DNA of 64,000 nt, from NCBI GenBank assembly GCA_019187185.1, contig JABAQU010000018.1, forward strand, positions 27,674 to 91,673, read 5' to 3'. The DNA comes from Steroidobacteraceae bacterium (GTDB taxonomy: Bacteria; Pseudomonadota; Gammaproteobacteria; Steroidobacterales; Steroidobacteraceae). The notes below the pieces were generated by a model. It was not told where the DNA came from. It saw only the letters and a program-made list of their open reading frames with translations, and did no database searches. Shown here in pieces: positions 58,616 to 64,000 of the stretch. Each line of letters begins with the position of its first letter. Positions within the stretch are counted from its first letter, which is position 1. Position numbers and translations under genes: made by a program.

Positions 58616-58972
58616 ATGGGCGTCTTGCAGTGGTTCGAGAAGCAGCGAGTGTGGCGGCGCGAGCACGAAGCGGCCTTTCGGGTAGTCACTGTTCTGACGT
58701 CCAGTGGGTTAACCATCTTTCAGCACCGCGCGATGGAAGCGGTTGCCGCTTCCGTTCCGCCGGATTCCTTCAGGCAGGTGCCGATGGACAATGAGCCAGG
58801 GGTGTACCTCCTCGCCTCGCTCGGAAGAGCTGGCCACGAGCTGTACATCTATCCGAACGAAGCGGGCATCTTCGGCGCGAAGCCACATGCGTGGTTCGAG
58901 GAATGGGCCTACCTTACACCTGAGGAACTCATAGGCGCCCTTGCAAAGGAGTGTGCCAATCGTGCTGCCTAA
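58616..58972 (+). CDS. Cassette 1 hypothetical protein
   Basis: This 118-residue soluble protein starts 13 bases after the attI core. It has a mixed alpha/beta pattern (EAAFRVVTVLTSSG, GVYLLASLGRAGHELYIYPNEAGI) and a C-terminal helix TPEELIGALAKEC. I do not recognise the family. The stop codon TAA is part of the attC half-core CCTAAC, a common arrangement in cassettes. Being first in the array, it is the cassette most likely to be expressed. Confidence 0.72.
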   Translation: MGVLQWFEKQRVWRREHEAAFRVVTVLTSSGLTIFQHRAMEAVAASVPPDSFRQVPMDNEPGVYLLASLGRAGHELYIYPNEAGIFGAKPHAWFEEWAYLTPEELIGALAKECANRAA

Positions 58973-59054
58973 CGAGGCGCTGGAGCGCAGCCGTGATTGA
59001 TAAATTGCCCCAATTGCGCGTCAGCGCGCGGCGCGCTCAGCGAAGACGTTAGAG
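58967..59054 (+). other. attC of cassette 1 (88 bp)
   Basis: Outer half-cores are GCCTAAC (58967) and GTTAGAG (59048). It belongs to the main type, with CGTGATTGATAAATTGCC in the middle and GCGCGCTCAGCGAAGAC on the right. This copy differs most in the middle region. Confidence 0.9.
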
Positions 59055-59061
59055 GGCGTTC

Positions 59062-59532
59062 TTGACCGACCCGTATAGCGAACCGGTACCCCTCTGGATG
59101 GCTCGCGGAGCAGGAGTGGTCTTGGGTGTCTTCGGCCTTGGGCTCTTAGCCCTTTCTATTTTTCTGATCATTCGACAGCTGCAGCACCATGGGCAGCTGG
59201 AAGCGGACGCTATTGTGTTCCTGGCTGTCCTTTTGCCTATCGCTTGGTTCTGTCTGAGCGTCGGAAGTCGCCTTACATTCTCTAAGCCCAATCGTTCCGG
59301 TTCCATTCTTTCGCCCCTTGGATGGCTAATCTTGGTGGTGCTCTTTGCAGCACTCGCACTTGGATTCACGGTCCTGCTTGTCCGCGGTGGTGAGCTACAA
59401 TTTTTCACTGGGATCGCCGTCTCGGCGGGATTCGCAGTTTGGTGTTGGCGAGCTCGTTCAAGGATTCTGAAGCTAGACCCACTTCCGAAAGCGCCCTCTA
59501 ACACATCGCTCGAGCGCAGCCGTGATCGATAA
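59062..59532 (+). CDS. Cassette 2 membrane protein, four predicted helices
   Basis: This protein of 156 residues has helices near residues 15-40 (GVVLGVFGLGLLALSIFLII), 49-68, 84-105 and 112-130. No family recognised. A TTG start has GAGGG five bases upstream; an ATG at 59098 would remove 12 residues. The frame does not stop at the attC half-core but reads on into it, ending in SLERSRDR, so the last residues are attC-encoded. The antisense frame across the same DNA lacks any protein-like pattern. Confidence 0.68.
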   Translation: MTDPYSEPVPLWMARGAGVVLGVFGLGLLALSIFLIIRQLQHHGQLEADAIVFLAVLLPIAWFCLSVGSRLTFSKPNRSGSILSPLGWLILVVLFAALALGFTVLLVRGGELQFFTGIAVSAGFAVWCWRARSRILKLDPLPKAPSNTSLERSRDR

Positions 59533-59583
59533 AGTGCCAACCCGACAGCTCAGCGCGCGGCGCGCTCAGCTCAAGCGTTAGGC
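59496..59583 (+). other. attC of cassette 2 (88 bp)
   Basis: Half-cores CTCTAAC (59496) and GTTAGGC (59577). The left arm TCGCTCGAGCGC pairs with a right arm related to GCGCTCAGC; the right end reads CTCAAGC instead of the usual GAAGAC. Confidence 0.92.
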
Positions 59584-59930
59584 CGCATGATCGGAAGAGC
59601 AGCGGGGCAGCGCCAGGCGAAAGGTCAGTGGTGGGGCGGCTTCGATCCGCGGCGCCCGACCGCCGCGCCCATCGCGACGAACTAACCTCCGCGCTTCGTG
59701 CGCCAAACGCCATCGCGGTGCGCCGCCACCTCGACTGGATCCCTTATGTCACAGCTTCGGAGAGCCCGCGTTGCTCGCCGCTGAGTGCCGGATTAACCTC
59801 AGCGGCAAGAAGCCTCGATCAGCTTCGGGGGCAGAATGAGCGCATGCGGTCTAACTTTTCGCTCGAGCGCGGCCGTGCACGATAAAGTGCCAACCCAACA
59901 GCTCAGCGCGCGGCGCGCTCAGCGAAGACG
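59578..59930 (+). mobile_element. Cassette 3: repeated 353-bp cassette, copy 1
   Basis: The unit is nearly identical to cassette 11 (63551-63903) and has exactly the same length. No convincing gene is seen. Possible frames are a 32-residue one from 59587 (MIGRAAGQRQAKGQWWGG) that stops early, and an 85-residue GTG frame from 59628 that ends in attC-encoded SLERGRAR. Both copies keep these frames open, but this alone does not show coding. It may be a non-coding cassette. Confidence 0.8.
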
Positions 59931-59936
59931 TTATAC
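59849..59936 (+). other. attC of cassette 3 (88 bp)
   Basis: Half-cores GTCTAAC (59849) and GTTATAC (59930). The left arm TCGCTCGAGCGC can pair with GCGCTCAGCGA, leaving one unpaired base, the usual extrahelical base that marks the recombining strand. Confidence 0.93.
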
Positions 59937-60451
59937 GGCATGAATCGGAGAACCTGATCGTCTCGAACCTGCTTCGCGGCGCGCAGGCGTTGCGGTGTCG
60001 ATCGGGACAGGCCGCCGCATCTCGGCGGTGAAGGGTATCGCGTAGGGCCGGCGGGGCATCGCGAGGGACGATGCGCGAAACCTCGCCGCACATTGACCGA
60101 TAAAGTGCCGGCGCGCGGGCGGTTCAAAGCGCCGGCCCCAAATCTCCTGGTGACCATGGCCACACCTCACCGTGGCTCTGGCGGTGAAGGTCATCGGCGT
60201 CGCGCCGCGATGTCTCGGAGACCTGAAACGTCCCGGTTTATGAAGCAGCTCCGTTGCTCGTCGCGGTTGTCAGGACTACTCTCACCGCAGAACAACGAGG
60301 CCAGGGTCGGAGCGGTGGTAGTCATGCCGTATAACAATCGCCTCGAGCGGGCTCGATCCAGCGCGGTGCCAGGCGCAGAGGGCGGCGCGTGGGCTTCGCC
60401 GGCGCGACCGCGGCGCCGGAAATCTCAACAGCTCGCCGCTCAGGCTCAACG
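59931..60451 (+). mobile_element. Cassette 4: repeated 521-bp cassette, copy 1
   Basis: This is the first of four related units (others at 61398, 61919 and 63072). The body has a GCCGGCGC/GCGCCGGC hairpin and an internal CGATAAAGTGCC stretch like the middle of the 88-bp attC. A 120-residue frame from a TTG at 60093 is open in all copies, but differences between copies include several amino-acid changes and no family is recognisable. I treat coding as unproven. Confidence 0.82.
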
Positions 60452-60457
60452 TTAGAT
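60329..60457 (+). other. attC of cassette 4 (129 bp type)
   Basis: Half-cores GTATAAC (60329) and GTTAGAT (60451). The middle is longer than in the main type and carries GGCGGCGCGTGGGCTTCG and CGCGGCGCCGG. The arms CGCCTCGAGCGGGC on the left and CTCGCCGCTCAGGCTC on the right give the usual partly paired ends. Confidence 0.85.
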
Positions 60458-60737
60458 GTCGCCAGAAATGCCGTCGCCGCCCACTTCGAAGAATGATCTC
60501 ATCGCGGTGTTGCGATCACTGGCCGAGAGAAGGCCGCGGACCAAGGCCGATCTCCGCCAGCTTCAGGATGAATCGGTTGCACTTGCCCTTCACATCCAAC
60601 GCCGCATGTCGCTCTCTGACGTACCTGAGACGATCTGGCACTTTTTGTCGGACGCGGACATCCGCTTCAAAGACGAAGCATACGCCCAACTTCAACTCAA
60701 TGACGTTCGTCGCGAACTTGACGCATGGGGAATCTAG
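60456..60737 (+). CDS. Cassette 5 hypothetical protein
   Basis: This 93-residue soluble, mostly helical protein (NDLIAVLRSLAERRPRTKAD, VALALHIQRRMSL) matches no family I know. The ATG is made by the attC core itself (GTTAGATG), so the join between cassettes supplies the start codon. A second ATG four codons later could serve instead. The stop lies eight bases before the next half-core. Confidence 0.65.
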   Translation: MSPEMPSPPTSKNDLIAVLRSLAERRPRTKADLRQLQDESVALALHIQRRMSLSDVPETIWHFLSDADIRFKDEAYAQLQLNDVRRELDAWGI

Positions 60738-60744
60738 TGGCGAC

Positions 60745-60832
60745 GTCTAACTATTTGCTCGAGCGCTGCCGTGATCGATAAAGTGCCACCCAAACGGCTC
60801 AGCGCGCGGCGCGCTCAGCAAAGGCGTTAGAC
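60745..60832 (+). other. attC of cassette 5 (88 bp)
   Basis: Half-cores GTCTAAC (60745) and GTTAGAC (60826). Main type with small changes in the middle (CCACCCAAACGGC). Confidence 0.93.
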
Positions 60833-60837
60833 CGCCA

Positions 60838-61308
60838 ATGCGACTCTCGGCATATGCTGTCTGCGTTTTCATGATCGCGTGCGGCGATCCGGTCCCAAGC
60901 TTTGAGGGCATCAGTTCGAGATCGACCTGCCCCGATGCTCAAGAAGCTGTTCGAGCACGCGGCGCTCGATTCTTGGAGGATCGGTCCGCTCGTGGCATCT
61001 CCGGAGAGATTGTCGAGCACGTATTTGCGGGCTCACTATTCGGCTCTCAGGCTCTGATCAGCATAGCCTGTTCGAAAGATCGCCTTGAAGCCATACGTTT
61101 CTCTAATACTTCCAAGCCGGGGCAGAACCTTTTTGACGAATGGGCGAGTGCCCTGTCGAAGTTATACGCCAACGCCTCAACGCAACTCGGATCAAACGGC
61201 CGAATTCAGCGCGTGCGCTGCGAGGTCGATGGGCTCTCAATACACCTGACGGAAGAAGCTGACGGGGCAGCGTCCCTCATTGTCGTCCCTAGACCAGGCG
61301 TATGCTAG
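60838..61308 (+). CDS. Cassette 6 putative lipoprotein
   Basis: This 156-residue protein has a short signal peptide and lipobox FMIAC (Cys15), so it is probably attached to a membrane after export. Three further cysteines and a C-terminal strand region (VRCEVDGLSIHLTEE, SLIVVPRPG) are seen. No family recognised. The ATG lies five bases after the attC core GTTAGAC. Composition is clearly less G+C-rich than chromosomal genes, as expected of a captured cassette. Confidence 0.72.
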   Translation: MRLSAYAVCVFMIACGDPVPSFEGISSRSTCPDAQEAVRARGARFLEDRSARGISGEIVEHVFAGSLFGSQALISIACSKDRLEAIRFSNTSKPGQNLFDEWASALSKLYANASTQLGSNGRIQRVRCEVDGLSIHLTEEADGAASLIVVPRPGVC

Positions 61309-61315
61309 TTTTGCG

Positions 61316-61403
61316 GTCTAACAATTCGCTCGAGCGCGGCCGTGAACGATAAAGTGCGAACCCAACAGCTCAGCGCGCGGCGCGCTCAGCGAAGACGTTA
61401 TAC
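61316..61403 (+). other. attC of cassette 6 (88 bp)
   Basis: Half-cores GTCTAAC (61316) and GTTATAC (61397). Main type, nearly identical to that of cassette 3. Confidence 0.93.
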
Positions 61404-61918
61404 GGCATGCATCGGAAGATCTGATCGTCACGAACCTGCTTCGCGGCGCGCAGGCGTTGCGGTATCGATCGGGAGAGGTCGCAGTGCGTCAGCGGTGAAG
61501 GGCATCGCGTAAGGCCGACGGATCATCGCGAGGGACGATGCGCGAAACCTCGCCGCACATTGACCGATAAAGTCCCGGCGCGCGGGCGGTTCAAAGCGCC
61601 GGCCCCGAATCTCCCGGTGACCATGGCCACACCTCACCGTGGCTCTGGCGGTGAAGGTCATCGGCGTCGCGCCGCGATGTCTCGGAGACCTGAAACGTTT
61701 CGGTTTATGAAGCAGCTCCGTTGCTCGTCGCGGTTGTCAGGACTACTCTCACCGGAGAATAACGAGGTCAGGGTCGGAGCGGTGGTAGTCATGCCGTATA
61801 ACAATCGCCTCGAGCGGGCTCGATCCAGCGCGGTGCCAGGCGCAGAGGGCGGCGCGTGGGCTTCGCCGGCGCGGCCGCGGCGCCGGAAATCTCAGCAGCT
61901 CGCCGCTCAGGCTCGACG
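61398..61918 (+). mobile_element. Cassette 7: repeated 521-bp cassette, copy 2
   Basis: Same length and order as cassette 4, with scattered substitutions. It stands directly before copy 3, so the two form a tandem pair joined at the core GTTATAC (61918). No convincing gene. Confidence 0.85.
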
Positions 61919-61924
61919 TTATAC
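61796..61924 (+). other. attC of cassette 7 (129 bp type)
   Basis: Half-cores GTATAAC (61796) and GTTATAC (61918). Closely matches the attC of cassette 4 along its whole length. Confidence 0.87.
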
Positions 61925-62439
61925 GGCATGCATCGGAAAATCGGATCGTCGCGAACCTGCTTCGCGGCGCGCAGGCGTTGCGGTATCGATCGGGAGAGGT
62001 CGCAGTGTATCAGCGGTGAAGGGCATCGCGTAGGGCCGGCGGGGCATCGCGAGAGACGATGCGCGAAACCTTGCCGCACATTGCCCGATAAAGTGCCGGC
62101 GCGCGGGAGGTTCAAAGCGCCGGCCCCGAATCTCCTGGTGACCATGGCCACACCTCACCATGGCTCTGGCGGTGAAGGTCATCGGCGTCGCGCCGCGATG
62201 TCTCGGAGACCTGAAACGTCCCGGTTTATGAAACAGCTCCGTTGCTCGTCGCGGTTGTCAGGACTACTCTCACCGGAGAATAACGAGGTCAGGGTCGGAG
62301 CGGTGGTGGTCATGCCGTATAACAATCGCCTCGAGCGGGCTCGATCCAGCGCGGTGCCATGCGCAGAGGGCGGCGCGTGGGCTTCGCCGGCGCGGCCGCG
62401 GCGCCGGAAATCTCAGCAGCTCGCCGCTCAGGCTCGACG
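61919..62439 (+). mobile_element. Cassette 8: repeated 521-bp cassette, copy 3
   Basis: Third copy, again 521 bases. It shares several substitutions with copy 2 (for example CCGGAGAATAACGAGGTC near 62270) that are absent from copy 1, suggesting a more recent common origin of copies 2 and 3. No convincing gene. Confidence 0.85.
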
Positions 62440-62445
62440 TTAGAC
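62317..62445 (+). other. attC of cassette 8 (129 bp type)
   Basis: Half-cores GTATAAC (62317) and GTTAGAC (62439). Same type as cassettes 4 and 7. Confidence 0.87.
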
Positions 62446-62456
62446 GGCGAACAACT

Positions 62457-63023
62457 ATGACGATCGCGTGTCTAGGATGGGGCTCCTTGATCTGGGACCC
62501 ACGCGCGTTGCCGATTCAGCGCCGGTGGTTCGATGATGGGCCTCTTGTACCTGTCGAGTTCACTCGTCAGTCGTCGGACGGCCGCATCACGCTCGTGATT
62601 GAACCGGGAGCTGCACCGGTACGTGTGCTCTGGGCCGTGATGCTTTCCACTGAACTTCAAGCAGCAAGAGAGGCGCTTCGCGACCGCGAAGGCATTACCG
62701 GCAACAGCTGGGTGTCACGAATCGGATCCTGGACTCGCGAAGAGTCGGTACCTAAGCTCATGCCTGGGCTCAGTAACTGGGCTGAGGCGCACGGCATCGA
62801 TGCCGTCGTGTGGACGGCCCTTGGGTCCAGGTTCAACGGTCAGGAAACCTCACCGACGGCCGATCAGGTAGTAGAGTACCTGCGGACGCTTACCGGCCCG
62901 ACGCGCGACAATGCAGAGCACTATATACGGTGCGCTCCGCGTCAGATCGACACTGACTATCGGCGCCGCATCGAGGCGGAACTCGGATGGTCCCATCGTG
63001 AGTGCGACTCGATCGCCGTCTAA
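62457..63023 (+). CDS. Cassette 9 gamma-glutamylcyclotransferase-like protein
   Basis: This 188-residue soluble protein starts with IACLGWGSLIWDPR, where GWGSLIW at residues 7-13 resembles the YGSN-type loop of the gamma-glutamylcyclotransferase fold. The middle part (VEFTRQSSDGRITLVIEPG) continues that pattern, and GIDAVVWTALGSRF and AEHYIRCAPRQ follow. It may act on gamma-glutamyl or similar amides, but family membership is by motif only. It starts 11 bases after the attC core. The stop TAA is part of the next half-core. Confidence 0.72.
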   Translation: MTIACLGWGSLIWDPRALPIQRRWFDDGPLVPVEFTRQSSDGRITLVIEPGAAPVRVLWAVMLSTELQAAREALRDREGITGNSWVSRIGSWTREESVPKLMPGLSNWAEAHGIDAVVWTALGSRFNGQETSPTADQVVEYLRTLTGPTRDNAEHYIRCAPRQIDTDYRRRIEAELGWSHRECDSIAV

Positions 63024-63077
63024 CAACAGCATGCAGCGGACGGCGCTGCGCGCCGCCGCTGATGCTGAGCGTTATAC
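63018..63077 (+). other. attC of cassette 9 (short 60-bp type)
   Basis: Half-cores GTCTAAC (63018) and GTTATAC (63071). The arms AGCATGCAGCGG and CCGCTGATGCT are nearly complementary around a GC-rich centre. It is unlike the other sites in the array, so this cassette probably came from another integron. Confidence 0.9.
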
Positions 63078-63550
63078 GGCATGCATCGGAAGATCTGATC
63101 GTCGCGAACCTGCTTCGCGGCGCGCAGGCGTTGCGGTGTCGATCGGGACAGGTCGCAGCATCTCGGCGGTGCAGCGCATCGCGTAAGGCCGGCGGATCAT
63201 CGCGAGAGACGATGCGCAACATATCACCTCTCGTTCGGCATAAAGTGCCGGCGCGCGGGCGGTTCAAAGCGCCGGCCCCGAATCGCGCGGTGACCACGTA
63301 CACATCTCACCGCGGCTCTGGCGGTGAAGGTCATCGGCGTCGCGCCGCGATGTCTCGGAGACTTGAAACGTCCCGGTTTATGAAGCAGCTCCATTGCTCG
63401 TCGCGGCCGTCAGGACTACTCTCACCGCAGAACAACGAGGTCCGGGTCGGAGCGATGGTGGTCATGCCGTATAACAAATCGCTGGAGCGCAGCCGTGACC
63501 GATAAAGTGCCAGTCCAACAGGTCAGCGCGCGGCGCGCTCAGCTCAATCG
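63072..63550 (+). mobile_element. Cassette 10: repeated cassette, copy 4 with exchanged attC
   Basis: The body matches cassettes 4, 7 and 8 up to the half-core GTATAAC, with more substitutions. From there on it carries the 88-bp attC instead of the 129-bp one, so its length is 479 bases. The internal attC-like stretch here reads CATAAAGTGCC, more diverged than in other copies. The open frame ends in attC-encoded SLERSRDR. Confidence 0.83.
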
Positions 63551-63556
63551 TTAGGC
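63469..63556 (+). other. attC of cassette 10 (88 bp)
   Basis: Half-cores GTATAAC (63469) and GTTAGGC (63550). Main type on a cassette body whose other copies have the 129-bp type. The right end CTCAATC resembles that of cassette 2. Confidence 0.92.
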
Positions 63557-63903
63557 CGCATGATCGGAAGAGCAGCGGGGCAGCGCCAGGCGAAAGGTCA
63601 GTGGTGGGGCGGCTTCGATCCGCGGCGCCCGACCGCCGCGCCCATCGCGACGAACTAACCTTCGCGCTTCGTGCCCCAAACGCCATCGCGGTGCGCCGCC
63701 ACCTCGACTGGATCCCTTATGTCACAGGTTCGGAGAGCCCGCGTTGCTCACCGTTGAGTGCAGGATTAACCTCAGCGGTCGGAAGCCATTGTCGGCTTCG
63801 GGGGCAGAATGAGCGCATGCGGTCTAACTTTTCGCTCGAGCGCAGCCGTGATCGATAAAGTGCCAACCCAATTGCTCAGCGCGCGGCGCGCTCAGCGAAG
63901 ACG
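63551..63903 (+). mobile_element. Cassette 11: repeated 353-bp cassette, copy 2
   Basis: Nearly identical to cassette 3 and of equal length. Differences are concentrated at 63727-63800. As in copy 1, no convincing gene is present. In both places the unit follows an attC ending in GTTAGGC with a CTCAA-type right arm. Confidence 0.82.
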
Positions 63904-63909
63904 TTAGGC
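63822..63909 (+). other. attC of cassette 11 (88 bp)
   Basis: Half-cores GTCTAAC (63822) and GTTAGGC (63903). Main type, almost the same as that of cassette 3. Confidence 0.93.
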
Positions 63910-63912
63910 CGC

Positions 63913-64000
63913 ATGACTAGCGTATTCGTTCTACAGCATTCGCATTCACCGACGCCTGATCATGACGAGGTCAAGCTCGTTGGCGTATACGCAACGCGTG
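63913..64000 (+). CDS. Cassette 12 protein, N-terminal fragment
   Basis: A frame opens with ATG four bases after the attC core and runs off the window; 29 residues are visible. The start SVFVLQHSHS and the later DEVKLVGVYATR resemble a family of small uncharacterised proteins (pattern VLQH, then KxIGVY), which I would tentatively place with DUF7336. Too little is present to be sure. Confidence 0.55.
   Translation, partial: MTSVFVLQHSHSPTPDHDEVKLVGVYATR

Larger units (their letters stand above)
57500..64000. mobile_element. Chromosomal integron: integrase, attI region and twelve cassettes (last one cut)
   Basis: The element has a leftward integrase gene, an attI region at 58560-58609 and a rightward array of cassettes with cores at 58603, 59048, 59577, 59930, 60451, 60826, 61397, 61918, 62439, 63071, 63550 and 63903. 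Each core fits GTTRRRY (GTTAGGC, GTTAGAG, GTTATAC, GTTAGAT or GTTAGAC). Eight of eleven attC sites are near-identical 88-bp copies, typical of sedentary chromosomal integrons. The cassettes are visibly poorer in G+C than the flanking chromosome. The array runs off the window. No transposase or resistance gene is visible. Confidence 0.95.

Noticed and set aside
59049..59540. 163-residue minus-strand frame across cassette 2
   Set aside because: The plus frame has four coherent membrane helices; the antisense frame has none and begins inside the attC.
59851..60194. Overlapping 80-87-residue minus-strand frames in cassette 4
   Set aside because: They run through attC sequence and disagree between copies of the same cassette.
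58967..63909. CRISPR-like array of regularly repeated sequences
   Set aside because: Repeats are 60-129 bp, imperfectly paired, with GTTRRRY cores and gene-sized spacing beside an integrase; they are attC sites. No cas gene is present.

Overview
The window is G+C-rich chromosomal DNA from a gammaproteobacterium. The evidence is gene order: leuS-lptE, holA-nadD-rsfS-rlmH, ygfB-pepP-ubiH-ubiI, 6S RNA lying between zapA and the 5-formyl-THF cyclo-ligase gene, rplM-rpsI, and a close Crp orthologue. A ketosteroid-dehydrogenase-like catabolic block and aerobic ubiquinone genes would fit a Steroidobacter/Nevskiales-type environmental lineage, but that placement is inference. Genes are densely packed, with many 4-base ATGA or GTGA overlaps.

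Layout. 1-5281: envelope and translation genes (lnt end, an HtrA-type protease, leuS, lptE). 5291-16355: an 11-kb block of oxidoreductase and catabolic genes (Zn-alcohol dehydrogenase, KstD-like flavoprotein, SnoaL-like protein, PQQ dehydrogenase with cytochrome c domain, SDR, FMN/FAD/4Fe-4S reductase, enoyl-CoA hydratase, prolyl aminopeptidase, HIT hydrolase). It separates lptE from holA, which are neighbours in many relatives. 16430-23376: a long forward operon holA-nadD-rsfS-rlmH-maf-rng-nit-tldD. 23467-36547: housekeeping genes (ExeA-FHA ATPase, purK-purE, darP, pmbA, yihY-like, purC, a DjlA-like co-chaperone, rpe, a diguanylate cyclase, crp, coq7). 36685-37642: rplM-rpsI, tRNA-Gln and a terminator. 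37699-47204: lipoprotein, rpiA, a 16-residue lysine-rich peptide, EVE protein, cyclo-ligase, 6S RNA, zapA/zapB-like, ygfB-pepP-ubiH-ubiI, phhB and ispG. 47262-57474: tandem glycine riboswitch with gcvT-gcvH-gcvPA-gcvPB, then dgkA, a PfkB kinase, an Nma111-like double protease, Sua5 and a putative lipoprotein.

57500-64000 is the most distinctive part: a chromosomal integron. An integron integrase gene faces left. To its right lies an attI region and an array of eleven complete gene cassettes plus the start of a twelfth, each closed by a recognisable attC. Most attC sites are near-identical 88-bp copies, as expected of a sedentary chromosomal integron. Five complete cassettes carry plausible small genes, mostly unknown. 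The other six are copies of only two units: a 353-bp cassette (two copies) and a 521-bp cassette (three copies plus a fourth whose 129-bp attC is replaced by the 88-bp type). The repeated units have no convincing gene. The array continues past the window edge.

Connections between genes: TldD and PmbA are the two halves of one protease. RsfS, RlmH and DarP act on ribosomes. Coq7, UbiH and UbiI are ubiquinone hydroxylases. The gcv genes form the glycine cleavage system under glycine control. Several transcription units have a -10-like hexamer only 6-10 bases before the start codon and no Shine-Dalgarno sequence, suggesting leaderless mRNAs.
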